DNA of 64,000 nucleotides from Prorocentrum cordatum (lineage: Eukaryota; Sar; Dinophyceae; Prorocentrales; Prorocentraceae), in NCBI GenBank assembly GCA_963575745.1, contig CAUYUJ010008158.1:124723-188722 (forward strand), read 5' to 3'. Below the pieces are notes generated by a model. It was not told the DNA's origin, did no database searches, and saw nothing but the letters and a program-made list of their open reading frames with translations. Both the position numbers and the translations under genes were made by a program. Positions within the stretch are counted from its first letter, which is position 1; every line of letters begins with the position of its first letter. Of this stretch, positions 50,321 to 61,700 are shown in pieces.

Positions 50321-52690
50321 TTAGGTTGCTTTGCCGGGATAATGGGCTTCACCCGCGACTCTTCTAAGCAAGGACAGAAGCAGTGCGGAGGGTAGCGCCA
50401 TCTTTACAATGCATGCGCTGTCAAATGAAATCGCTGGGAGAATCTTAGCGAAACTGCCAGATGATTGCAATACGTCGGGGCCGACTCGGTCGAGGAACGC
50501 TCCCAAACCATAGATGATGGGCTGCTCCAACACACAGACACGAACTGGAAATACACCACGCTACGGTCGGCGGCTCTCGCTGACCTGACCATGCCCTGTC
50601 TGACGGGCCACCTCCTGAACGCAATTGATTTGGATGCCCGGGCACGGATGGGCCTGCGCGGGCCTGGAACAGCATTCGCCAATGGCATTGCGTCATGAAC
50701 CGGGCATAGCAAGCAATTTTCCTGTAATCGAGCGCGCGAAAGATTGTCTTCCATATCGATGATAATCCTGCCCAGCAAATTCCTGGACCGATGCGACCCT
50801 GGGATGTGAATGCAAGTCGCCTTAACCAGTTTGTTCTTCCTCTCGTTCGAAAAGCACGACGCGTTAGTTTTAAATCGCAGAAAACATTCGGGCACGTGAT
50901 ACAACACATGTGTTTTGATTTTCACGCAACCGTGCCCACAGAGGCGCAACATTTATTGGCGGTGCTGGGCGATCTTGCGCGCGAACACGTCGGCCTGCGC
51001 AATTGCCAAGTCGCCTGATGTCAACATGTCGCAGATATCGTTCAAAATCAAAATCAGCTCGCACTGGTCTACAAGGACACGCTTGGGTTTCAAAACCATT
51101 CTACAGAAAATCGCATGCCCCGAAATTGCAGTGAGGCATTTGGCAGCAAGTGCTTTCACGTGCGTGTCTTCTGTCATGCTGACTCGTTTCTGAAAGAAGC
51201 TGTTATGTAAGGTGTGGTTTTGGTTGTCGCTGAGTGCCGCCAATTGGAACTCGTCCAATTTCTGTAATGAGATCCCGTGCGTCTGCACGCCGCTCTTCTG
51301 TAGATCCCTGCAGAAACATCGTATGCTGTACTGAGCTGTTCCCCCTGAAGCCGCAACAATATGCATCCAGTCCCAAAAACAAGTTGAATACGGCTTAAAC
51401 TATCTGCGCAAACCGATGACCCAAATGATGCTGTCAGGATCGCAATTCTGCCCGAACGTCATCTCTAACTTTTTGAACGCACCAATGCCGAGAACCATTT
51501 TCTGCTGGGACAATGTATTTTCAGCCTCCCGCATCGAGGCGTCGTCGTGGCTATCGAATTGCTGCGTCGTGGCGAATGCATAGCGGTGTATACAAGGGTT
51601 ATCTCTGACACGGTTTGGGTCTCCACTGAACATGTTCTTACACGTGTGGCAACAGCTGACACCCTGTGCGCCCTTGCTCGTCTTTAGCTCTTTATGCGCT
51701 TTCTCGTCTTGGAGAAACATCGCAAATCAGATGTGATAAGAAATGTAATGCGAAACCCATCCGACACCCTGAAACCAATTGTGAAATTCCACGCAGGGCC
51801 GAAGCATACATGTAACACGTGTTTCCACAAACCTGAATCACCGCCCCCGATTTTCTGCATTTCGTCGTAGCCAATGAACCCTGTTGTCCCGAATGCCCAA
51901 ACATATGCGCCCCCGACCCACCCCCTCCTCCCACGCCCGCGCGCGCCCGCGCCTTCCACCCCACGCAGACGCACGCACGATTTCATCGTGGACGGGGGGA
52001 TGGTGACGGAAGGGAACATGCAACTGCATTCGGGCCCTGCCTACGGGTAGCCATCCGTAATCGCCGTGCCGGAAGTAAGCAGGGAATTCGACGAAGGTGA
52101 AATACAAAGCGCAGACCTTGGTCGTCGAATCGGGGCGCATGGCGTTGCCTCAGGGGTGGTTTCGTCCTCCCAGCATATTAGGTTCGTCGTCCTGCCGCTC
52201 AAATGCGTGGACATAAGATGCGCAAAACCAACATTCGTTTCGGCTAAACAAGCCAGGAGCGCAAAAGGATTTGCCATGCCCCACTTATATTCAGTGTTAC
52301 CTGTGCAGGGCAACAGCAACAGAACATCCAGGGCAACATTACCAGAGCGTTCTACTTTCATGCGGGACACGTAGGACCCGACATTTTTGCAGTCATTGTC
52401 AGCCTCCCCATCGTCTTTCGATACAATGCGCCGAACTGCTGCAACCGACGCCGTCAGACCACCCTGCGTCAGCGACTCAATCAAACGAGGTTTTTCATGA
52501 GGCTGCGTTGTGAGCCGAAACGTTTTGGCCCAGGCGTTCGAACCGACAAAGCTACAGATGCGAAAAAGGAGAAGGGAATCATCACAACACCTCTCTGCTA
52601 ATTCCGACAACTTCTGCGTAACTAAATGCCAATTCCGATATAACATCCGCATCGAGTATAATGACATTGCAATTGATGGTACCATGCCGC
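50321..52690 (-). pseudogene. Broken large ORF of an unnamed, probably mobile or multicopy family
   Basis: Reading right to left, successive open segments belong together: 52685-52150 (..LICWEDETTP), 52145-52030 (..DSTTKVCALYFTFVEF..), 51900-51712 (..FGPAWNFTIGFRVSDG..), 51720-51403 (FLQDEKAHKELK.., CCHTCKNMF), 51399-50956 (..WDWMHIVAASGG..), 50952-50540 (KTHVLYHVPECF.., SCFSNERKNK), 50535-50330. Breaks: frameshift near 52150, another between 52020 and 51850, another near 51715, in-frame TAG at 51400-51402, in-frame TAA at 50953-50955, frameshift near 50540. The frame continues on both sides of each stop, so these are lesions in one gene. A CxxC pair and a DWMH motif are visible. From memory it resembles uncharacterised ORFs repeated in dinoflagellate genomes; function is unknown and a transposase-like origin is only a guess. 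Confidence 0.7.
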
Positions 52691-52930
52691 TAACTCAGCT
52701 ACAATTAGTTATCACATTAGGATGAACTCTCTTCGGAGTCATTCAATTTGGATGATATAAATGACCCAGCTAGTTATATACCATCTTATATCATCTCTAT
52801 GTCCGTAGAAGTTATAATTGACCTATAATTACGTAGCCGACTTGTGACATGAGTTAAGCTTGTTGTAAGTTATGTCAGGACAGTTACACCACAGCTAGTA
52901 ACAACTAAGATCCAACATCTGCAAGAAGTG
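52690..52930. other. AT-rich island
   Basis: AT-rich DNA (ATTAGTTATCACATTAGG, AGCTAGTTATATACC, GTTATAATTGACC) directly upstream of the pseudogene. It may hold its old promoter or an element end; nothing specific is recognised. Confidence 0.6.
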
Positions 52931-52936
52931 CCCAAA

Positions 52937-53281
52937 CTAATAAAAAGCAGTCTCCCTCTCGTCGCTCGCGTGGAGCCTCGGGGCCGGGTGCCTCTCCGGC
53001 GGACGCGGGACGCGAGGGCGACGACTCCCATTCCGTTTCAGGGCGCTCCAGGAGCGCTCCGAGAAGGCCGAGGCATCGTCCATCAGTCGAAGGACAGAAG
53101 ACGCCATAGGCATAAATTTGTGGCGCTCCGCGCGGACGTCCTCGGCTCCGTGCTGGGCCCCCCCGGGCGGCGCCTCCGGCGCCGCCCCTGGCGCGCTCCG
53201 CGCGCCAGGGAGGGGGGGGTTCAAAGCCAGATCCAAGACATCCGCGAGGAGCGCCAAAAGCTTGGGCAGACGCCAGGCCAC
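52937..53281 (-). other. Possible exon interrupted by family U
   Basis: A 114-codon open minus-strand frame without simple repeats. LPKLLALLADVLDLALN lies before, and HKFMPMASSVLRLMDDAS with SERSWSALKRN after, the U element at 53118-53262. The composition looks protein-like but no family is recognised and no splice site is clear. Confidence 0.2.
53118..53262. mobile_element. Family U palindromic element
   Basis: TGGCGCTCCGCGCGGACGTC and GACATCCGCGAGGAGCGCCA are inverted ends. Interior palindromes GGCGCCTCCGGCGCC and GGCGCGCTCCGCGCGCC, with a G8 run. Bases 53281-53857 hold no supported feature. Confidence 0.8.
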
Positions 53282-53857
53282 GACGCCTGGACAGAGGTGG
53301 CTCGTCTTCGGGTGACGGAGGCTCGCGAGGCGCCTCAGCAGGAATTCGCGTCAAATGTCGCATTAGGTCGCGTCATTTTCTGATAGTCCCGTCGGTCAAC
53401 TTCGAGTGCGTCAAACTGGAGTCTTACGTCTCTCCGACGTTGGCATGGGCCTTTTCTTCGCCTGAACAGGCTTGGGGGGGCCAGAACTTGGTCACCCACG
53501 TAAGCGCGAAGATGCTGCCAGAGTGCTGGGCCGCTGCTGTTTTCCTCCAGGTTGGCCGCGCGAGGGCGCGAGTCTGGGTGATGGGTGATCTGGCGCAGGG
53601 TGCTGCAGGCTTGCCGTTGCACCCACCACGTCAGAGCTCCGGCGCTGGGAGGGCCTCGGACGCGCGCAGTGGCCGATCTCGGCCTCTCTTCTTCCAAGCC
53701 CGCTCGGCCGACGGCCTCCTTCTGCTGTCGTTGCCTGCCTTGATCACGCTCCGCCCCAGCCCTCTTGGCGCCTCCTGCCTCTCCCGCGTGGCCCCCCCTG
53801 CGCTTTCGCCTCCCTTGCTCGTGTCCGTTTCCTGACCTGCGTGCGCGTTTGTATATT

Positions 53858-54022
53858 TCACCACCCACCAAGCCATCCCACCCCAACCCGAAGGCCTCAA
53901 TTTGCCCTCCATTTCCAGTGGGTGGGGGGGTCGGGGAACATTGAGAACACACATGAAGCCCGTACCCCCCCCCCAACCAGAAATTCGGGTCTTCGGGTTG
54001 GGTTGGGGTGGTCTGGTAGGTA
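53858..54022. mobile_element. Family J palindromic element
   Basis: ACCACCCACCAAGCCATCCC and CCCAACCCGAAGGCC, inverted at CTTCGGGTTGGGTTGGGGTG with GTCTGGTAGG. The interior GGGGAACATTGAGAACACAC is the reverse complement of the 8820-8965 centre. Confidence 0.85.
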
Positions 54023-54384
54023 GTTAAAGATTCTTGTTCCGCCGGCAGTGCTTCCTTGCATGCTCATTCTCGTCCTTGCCTCACGTTGTCCATCTACCTC
54101 CTGTCAGCACCTGTATCTTCTGATGCGGATCGTCTTTCGCCCAGCAGATCCTGGGAAGCAGTTTCCAGCGCGGCCCCGCAAGGTGCTCTTGGAGCGCGTG
54201 CACAGCTGTGGTGCGCAGGGGGATCATCTGATACGGTGGCGGCGTACGTTGAGGACTGTGCCCCGGAGGCTTCGGACCCTTGCGGATTCCTCATCTGACG
54301 AGGGCGGCGGCGATATCCATGGCCTAGCCTCCATCAGTGTTCCACCGCCTTTCAGGCCCTGGAATCTTTGTCTGACGATTATTG

Positions 54385-54573
54385 TCACGAACGAACAACA
54401 CACACCCATACCCATAGGGGGGTCGTTGGGAGGAGGACTGGCTATGGGTATGGGTGCGGGTTGTCGGACCCTGGGGAACGCTCCCGTTCGAGCGGGGACC
54501 CCCATTCGACAACACGCACCCATAGCCCCCTCCGACCCCCCTATGGGTATGGGTGTGTGTTGTTGGTTCGTCA
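54385..54573. mobile_element. Family V hairpin element, very well preserved
   Basis: ACACACACCCATACCCATAG with GGGGGTCG is mirrored by CGACCCCC with CTATGGGTATGGGTGTGTGT. Arms extend some 85 bp with few mismatches around GGAACGCTCCCGTTCGAGCG. TATTG flanks both sides (54380-54384, 54574-54578). Bases 54023-54380 may contain exon-like DNA but nothing is recognised. Confidence 0.92.
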
Positions 54574-54689
54574 TATTGATCCGATGCCCTTACCGTATGT
54601 TTGCATATTAATTTGTATCCAGCTGCCAGCGGGAAACCCCGCCGCCGTGGCTGTGCAACCGCTTAGCAGGACGGGGGGGGCTTTTGGAC

Positions 54690-55400
54690 CCGTCAGGAGA
54701 GCCTCTGGAGGTCTGTTTGGGGGGGGGGGCTTCTTGGGGGCCTCGTAGGCCCTCGCGCGGACGTCTCGGGGGCTTCGGGTGGCGTCTCGGAGGCAAGGTA
54801 AGGGGTCTTGGAGGCAACCTTGGAAGGAGAGGCCCTCGAGGCCAGCTCGACCTCCCTCTCCTGGGACCCAGTCTCCGGCGTGTTTGGGGGCCTCGGGCCG
54901 TCTCGGGGGCATCTTGCCGCCCGGGGGCCCTCCCTGGGCCGTCTCAGGACCCCCCTGTCAGGACCCGCCGCCAGGTGTCCACGGGAAGCGCCTGGAGCTA
55001 CGCGCGCGCTCGCGCATGGAATAATTGCCGCACGCATCTTGGAACGCCTCGAGCCTACCTTGGAAAAACAAGGGCTGTCGTGGGGCCCTTTCGCGGGCCG
55101 CTTGGAGAGTCTTCGAGCCTTCTTCTGGGACCTTTTGGACTGCCTGGGGCCCCTCGAGGTCCGAAAGGCCCAGCGTGCAAACATCGCGCAGACACTTGGA
55201 GCGACAGTGCGTGGTGCCTCTCGAGGGCTTCGTGGGCGTCCGTTCGGAGCCGTCCGGGTTCTCCAGGTTCTCCGGGTTCTCCGGGGCTTCTCCGGGGGTT
55301 CTCCGGGGGTTCTCCGGGGTTCTCCGGGGTTCTCCGGGTTCTCCGGGCTCTCCGGGTTCTCCAGGGGTTCTCTGGGGGTTCTGAGGAGAACCGCCCCGTA
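54690..55400 (+). repeat. GGCCGTCTCGGG-type satellite, then TTCTCCGGG nonamers
   Basis: Degenerate 10-bp words (GGGCCGTCTC, GGGCCCTCCC) to about 55250, then TTCTCCGGG or TTCTCCGGGG about 14 times (55258-55390). The words resume weakly to 55525. Confidence 0.85.
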
Positions 55401-55568
55401 TAGTGTTCATGAATGTCTCTCGAGGGCTTCGTGGGCCTCCGTTCGGGGCCGTCCCGGGGCGTCCTGGAAGCTGCGGGGGCTGCCTCGAGGCCACCTGGGT
55501 CCATCTCGAGGCCCTCGGGGTGCCTGTGCGCCCTGCCCCCTCTTCAGGGGGCATGCGCTTTTGCCGTT

Positions 55569-55802
55569 CTGTTGTGGAAGGCGATTGCGTAACGGAGAGG
55601 AAGCATGTCGCCAAATAATGCCCAGATGTCTAAAACATGTTTCACAGATGTTAGATAATTCCAAATAGTCTCCATATGACAAATAATTTAAACATGTCAA
55701 AACATGTTTGGACCATTGTGAGAACACGGCTTGCACAGCTTGAGCACATCTTAAATTCAATGGTAGGATTGTCAGAGTGTCCATTGTCATGGCATCCACA
55801 AC
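55569..55802. mobile_element. Family N element, intact reference copy
   Basis: GTTGTGGAAGGCGATTGCG and CATTGTCATGGCATCCACAA are inverted ends (about 11 bp strict: GTTGTGGATGC/GTTGTGGAAGG). The AT-rich interior repeats AAACATGTTT and ACATGTCAAAACATG. Confidence 0.75.
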
Positions 55803-55924
55803 CGTTTTGACCCGCGCCAGGGGACCTTTCCTAACTCCACTACGGGGGACCTGTTACCGTTTTTTTGTGTTGTTTGTTCTTCTGCTCCCCAAACGGCGCT
55901 CGCACGTAGGAGCTCTCATTGCAT

Positions 55925-56100
55925 GTCACATGAACTGGGCCTGGCGGGTTGTCTGGCGGCTCCGTGGCCGCCGCCGACGTCCCGTCGCCGCCTCGTCGCC
56001 GCACGTCGTCTGGCCTGGCTGGCGGCTCCTTGCTCGCCGTCGCCACCCCCGTCGCCGTCTCGTCGCCGCCGGGCCTGCGGTTTACGTGTGATTCTGCCTC
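55925..56100 (+). repeat. GTCGCCGCC repeat block of the large-repeat family
   Basis: GGCGGCTCCGTGGCCGCCGC, CGTCGTCTGGCCTGGCTGGC and CGTCGCCGCCGGGCC match the GTCGCCGCC parts at 36115-36320 and 58855-59060. Confidence 0.7.
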
Positions 56101-56149
56101 GTCGCATCGCTCATTTTGAATCTGAGATCATGCCGCCCCAGTTGGGCTG

Positions 56150-57205
56150 GCAGTTGGACGCGGCTGTTCGGCCAGGCCCTTCTCGAAACCTTCAAAAACC
56201 TTCCTGGAGGAGGTGTTTTGGAAGGCTCCTTCCACAAACCAACCAACAGCCTGCCTCGGTGAGGTTTTTGGAGGGTGCCCTCCAACAGAAACCATCCAGA
56301 CACCTTCCTGAGGGAAGGTTTTGAAAAAAGGTTTCTTCAAAAAGCCCTGCAACAACCTTCTCGTGGAAGGTTTACGAACAAAACAAACATTCCAGCAACC
56401 TGCGCGAGGAGAGTTTTCGGACGGCTTCTTCCAAACAACTTCAATCAAGTTTCTCGGGGGTGTTTTTGGAAGTTCCCCCCGAAAAACGTTTTCATATATT
56501 TTCCCAAGAAAGGTTCGCGGATGGATTCTTCCAGCAGTTGCTCAAGCATTTCACCGGGGATGGTTTTTGGAGGGCGCCCGCCAGAAGACCTCCCAAAAAC
56601 CTTCCCGAGGAAAGTTTTTGGAGGGCTTCATCCGGCAACCTTCCGAAAAGCATTCCCTGAGGAGACTTTCGGAATGTCTCCTAAAAACCGCCCGACCTTT
56701 TTCTGGGGAACCTGTTTTTGGGAAGGTTTCTTCCAGTGTTTCCAACGACCTCCCCGAGGAAGCAATTTGGAAGGTTTCCTCCAACACGTGTTAACACTGT
56801 CTCGAAGACGACTTCTTCCGCAGACAATTCAAAACTTGTTTTTCTCATGAAGGTTTGATTCGGGTAACTTCGACCAAGCCATCTACGATCTCTCCTGGGG
56901 GAGGTCGCTGGAATATTGCTGTCCAACAATCTTCCAAACAAACTTTCCCCGGGACGGTTTTTGGAGGGCCCCCTAGAAAAACAGTCCAAGCACTTTCCCG
57001 TGTGAGGTTTTTGGAGGATTTCTTCGAACTTTTGCCCAAGACCCTTTTCAGCAAGGTTTTGTTGACGATTTGTTTAACCAACTCGCTCCAAACGAGTCCC
57101 AGAGGAAGGTTGCTGGACGGACTCTTCCAAACAATTCGCACCGACTTTCCTCAGGGAGGTCATTGGAGGGCTTCCTCAACACAGCAGCCCGACAACCTTC
57201 ACCAG
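56150..57205. repeat. Degenerate ~60-66 bp satellite (CCTTCC...GGAAGG)
   Basis: About 16 units built on AACCTTCCTGAGGAAGGTTT and TTTGGAGGGCTTCTTCCA. Each unit is itself near-palindromic. Divergence between units is high and spacing varies, unlike CRISPR repeats. Confidence 0.85.
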
Positions 57206-57225
57206 GGCGTTTTTGCGTTTTCATG

Positions 57226-57790
57226 TTTCTTGCAGGGTTCGCATGCGGTCCCACGCCACTCCTCACACGTTGCGTGGCCCCACAGGGAGCTCCGCCGAAG
57301 GCCCCAGTGGCAAGGTTCGCATGCGGTTCCACCCCACCGAAGGCCCCAGTGGCGGGGTTCGCATGTGGTTCCGCCTCCATTTCGGCACACCCCTCACACG
57401 TTTCGTGGCCCCATATGGAGCTCCACCGAAGGCCTCAGCGTCAGGGTTCGCATGCGGTTACACCCATCATTTCGGCTCACCCTCACATGCTTCGCGACCC
57501 CCTAGGCAGCTCCACAGGAGACCCCAGTGGCAGGGTTCGCATGCGGTTCCACCCTCCTTTTCGGCACACGGCAGGGTTCGCATGCGATTCCACCTCCATT
57601 TCAGCACACCCCTCACATGCTTCGTGGCCTCACAGGGAGCTCCACCGACGGCCCCACTAGCAGGGTCCGTCGTGGCCCTATAGGGAGCTCCACCGAAGGC
57701 CCCAGTGGCAGCGCCCGCATGCGGTTCCACCCTCATGTCGGCGAACTTCTCACACGTTTCGTGGATCCATAGGGTTCTCCACCGAAGACG
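57226..57790 (+). repeat. Satellite with ~75-85 bp unit (locus 2)
   Basis: Units of CGTGGCCCCACAGGGAGCTC, CACCGAAGGCCCCAGTGGCA, GGGTTCGCATGCGGTTCCAC and CATTTCGGCACACCCCTCAC. The first two blocks match locus 1 at 17868-18412. Confidence 0.92.
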
Positions 57791-57844
57791 ATACTCAACT
57801 GCGGCACCCACAACTGCACATGGCTAGGTCCTTCGCCAGGCTAA

Positions 57845-58020
57845 TGTTTTATTTTTTTGGGGAAGGTGTTTGAACAGGTGTTTGGACGGTTGTTTAAATG
57901 GTTTCTGGAAGGTGTCTGGGAGGTTGTCTTGAATGCATTGGGCGGTCTCGCCAAAGTTTGAAAATTCTTTTGGAAAGTGTTTGGAATGTTTGTTACAGGT
58001 TTCTGGGCAAACCGTCAAAC
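57845..58020 (+). repeat. Degenerate GGAAGTGTTTG decamer repeat
   Basis: TTTGGACGGTTGTTTAAATG, TGGAAGGTGTCTGGGAGG and TTGGAAAGTGTTTGGAATG in loose tandem. Bases 58020-58490 hold nothing recognised. Confidence 0.55.
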
Positions 58021-58489
58021 ACTCTCAGGAAGAATCCAGGAGGGGTTCCGCGGACTGCCGCGCCAGTCACCTGGTCGGCATCCCCCCCTCGCCCTTGACA
58101 CTTTATAGATGCGCATGCGCATGCGCTCGTTTAGTTACATCACCAATTTGCAAGACCTCCATGCAAGCATTGACACAAAGTCCACAGTCGCGCGTTGTCG
58201 CGCGCACGCCGAAATCTGTGTCAAATCATTGGCCGCGTCAGAATTCCTAAGATCTAGATCCCCGAACACATGAACAACAGTGGCTTCGCATCATGCTGCT
58301 TCCCAAAAGTCTGTGTGCTTTTGCGAATCCTGTAGAACACCATTTGCTTTCAACATGTTTGCCACATGCGACCAAACGGGCCTCTCGCGCGCGCGCGTCG
58401 GAATCATTCGGATACCTTTTCGCGCTTGCTGGAGAAGCACGACCCCTGCCAAACAACGCAATGATTTTGGCACCTCGGAGCTTCTGGTC

Positions 58490-58640
58490 TCCAAGCCATC
58501 TTGGGGGCCTTCTGGGCCTTCGTGGGCCATCTCGGGCGTCTTGGGGCGATGTTCGGACCACTCGGGGCCATCTGGGACCGTCTTGGGGACCCCTTGTGGC
58601 CCTCTTGGGGCCCTTTGGGGGCCCTCTGGCCTGTGCAGCA
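58490..58640 (+). repeat. CTTGGGGGCC satellite patch
   Basis: GGGGCCATCTGGGACCGTC and GGCCCTCTTGGGGCCCTTTG words as in the 24.8-26 kb satellite. Confidence 0.75.
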
Positions 58641-58799
58641 GTCGCGCGATCGACCTCAAGCGCGCACGAGAACGTCCAACAAATCCGATAATCTGGGCCC
58701 GCGGCCCCTTTTTGAATCGAACATGTTTTCAGTGTTCCAAGGGGTTCGAGGACACTCCCACTCGCGCCTCAGGGCACAGTGGTGTAAAACATCTGTTTC

Positions 58800-61700
58800 C
58801 CAAACAGTGCTTGCACTTAGGGCTTCATATTTTTTTCGCTAAGGAACTGGACCTGACTGTCGGTCTGGCGGCTATGTTGTCTCCGCCGCCGCTCCGCCGC
58901 CCCCTCGTCGCCGCCCGTCGTGTAGGCCTACTTGTCGGTCTGCCAGCGGTGTTGTCGCCGTCGCCGCCCCGCCGCCGCGTCGTCGCCGCCAGTCGTTTGG
59001 GCCTGATTGCTGGTCTGGTGGCTACGTTGTCGCTGTCGCCGCCGCATCGACGCCCACACTGCACAACGCGTACTGCACTGCGTAGAGTGCACTACATGGA
59101 TTGCACCACGGAGATGGCGCATCATAAGTTCCACCACGTGGATTGCAGAGCAAAGGATCTCTTCTTCCAATAAGAACAATCCCGGGATTATCGTTCTCCC
59201 TTTTCGCATTGCCAAATGCATTTGATTCGGCCCCATCGCCCATCTTCAATGTGAACTCGTACCATCCCAGTCAGGCCGGTATCGACCCCCCCACATCCTC
59301 TGCAACACATTTTATGCGCGCGAATTCGTTTAGCACACATCATCCGTTTTCAAGATATTTTTCCAACAGATGAAACGAAGTGCACACGCGCGCGTCGTCG
59401 CGCGCGCATGCCGAAGTCCTTCAAAAACCTTTGGCGTCGTAAGGATTGCAAAATCGAAGGTCCCAAACACGTCTAGAAACACGAGGCTTCGCAGCACGGG
59501 TTTCCAAACATAGAATTTCCACGCGTTCTTGCGAATTCTTTCGAAAGCATAGGTTTGTGACAATTTTCACGACATGCTACCAAGCGGGCTTCGCGCGCGC
59601 TCATGTCGAGATCGTTCGGACGCCCTTGCGCGCGTGCTGTCGCGAGAGTCTTTGGCACAAAATGAAAAGATGTGCACGCGCGCGCGCGTCGTTGCGCGCG
59701 CGTGCCGAAAGACCTCCTCAACTTTCGGTTGCGTAAGGATTTCAAAATCGAGTGCGTTAAAACACATGGTTGCGCAACGTCAGTTTTCAAAAACGGTGCT
59801 CGCGCTCTTGCAAATTCTCAGTGGGCCCATGCGTTTTTTGTTAAAGACACGTTGATTGGTTTCTGCCAAGCAAGCTACTCGCGCCGCATGCCGAAATCAT
59901 TCTAACGCCTTTGCACGCGCGCTGGGGGGAGACGATCCGTGTCAAATAATACCATGCAGCCACTCGCGCGTCGGCCGCGCGCGCACGCCGAACTCGTTCC
60001 AAAACCATCATCGCCGACGCGTGGACGCCATCATCGTCGTCGGCGTCATCGGCGCCGTGACTGGCCATGCCGTCGCCGTTGTTATCAGTGTCGCCAACAC
60101 CGCTTCTATAATCATCGTTGCTACCGTTGTCGACGTTGCCATTGTGCCACACCCGCCAAAGTCGCCGACACGCACAGAAGTGTTCGCTGGGATGTGCCCG
60201 GCGGTCAGCGCCGCCGCGGCCGCGTCGGTCGCGCCAAACTAGCTGGCCGCCTCGCGCGCGTGCATGCACGGGCACTCATCGCAATCGCCGCCGCATGCGT
60301 TTTGCAAGCCAAGTTGCGACAGGGTGGGTGGGGTGATTGCGCGAGCAATGGGGTTGACAATTTCAACTTCGGCAAGGCGAACTGCACCACATATTTTGCA
60401 CCGCATATTTTGTACCACGTACATCATATATTGCAGGACCTGCGTTGCACCGCGTCCTTTGCACCGCGTAAGCTGCGCACCACATATATCCACCACTCAT
60501 ATTCGCCTCTCTAAACTACAATTGGGATATCCCCCCCTCCCCCCCTGGAGTTAACGGTCGACCTTTTCGTGTGACAAGTTTTTTTTAAAAAATGATTCTG
60601 CCTCATCGCCCATTGTAAATATGAATGCGTACCGTCCCAGACAGGCCGGCACCGACCCCCCCCGCCATCCACTGCGCAAAAAAAAATGCGGTTCTCATTC
60701 GTTTTTATGAAAACCCATTCGTTTCCAAGAACCTTTTGCAAAACACATGACGAAGTGCACGCGCGCGCGTCGTCTCGCGTGCATGCCGGAATCCTTCGAT
60801 CACCTTCGGTTTCGTAGCGGCTTCAAATCGTGCGTCCCAGAAACATTCTTTGTTTTTGGCAACGCGGATTTCCAGTGCAATTTCCCGCACGCGTTCTTGC
60901 GAATTCTTTAGAAAAGCTCAGGTTAGTCAGCATTTCCAGAACATGCCAACAAACGGGCTTCGCGCGCGCATGTCGAGATTGTTCGAACGCCCTTGCGCGC
61001 GTGCTGTCGCGAAAACCCGTTGCAACAAAATGGGAGGCCGCGCGCGTTGTCGCGCGCGCGCGAAGAATCGCTCACAAATTTGCTAGGTGTCGCGAGGATG
61101 TCAAAGCCGAGTGCCCCGAAAACTTGCGCTCGCGCGCTGGCGAATCCTCAAGAAAACCATCGGTTTACAATATCTCAACGGACTTATGTGAGGAGTGCCT
61201 CGCGCGCCACTTGCCGAAATCCTTCGAGCGCCCTTGCGCGCGTGCGGGGGGTGGGTGGGTGGCACGATTTGTGTCAAATAATACCATGCGGCCACTTTCG
61301 CGCGTCGGCCGCGCGCGCATGTCGAACTCGCTCCCAAGCCTTCATCGCTGACGCGGAGACGCCGTCATCGTCGCTGGCGTGATCAGCATTGGTGCCGTGG
61401 CTGGCCGTGCCGTTGTCGCTGTCAGCATCGTCGCCGCGATCGTCGCCGTGTCTACCGTTATCGACGTTGCCATGCGCACTGAAGTGTTCGCTGGGATGTG
61501 CCCGGCTGTCAGCGCCGCCGCGGCCGCGTCGGTCGCGCCAACCTAGCTGGCCGTTGCGCGCGCGTGCATGCGCGGGTTGGCCCGGCCGCAGAATTGCACC
61601 AGCCAGCGCCAAGCACTCATCGCAATCGCCGCCGCATGCGTTTCGCAAACCAACTTGCGACTGGGTGGGTCGGATGTTTGCGAGAGCATGGCATATGTCA

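Noticed and set aside
48880-50352. 490-codon minus-strand ORF rich in Ser-Leu-Pro-Gln
   Set aside because: Encoded by the GAGGCT minisatellite and a 73/55-bp satellite whose unit lengths are not multiples of three.
56150-57205. CRISPR-like regularly spaced repeats
   Set aside because: Units are degenerate, contiguous and near-palindromic throughout, without conserved repeats separated by unique spacers; no cas genes.
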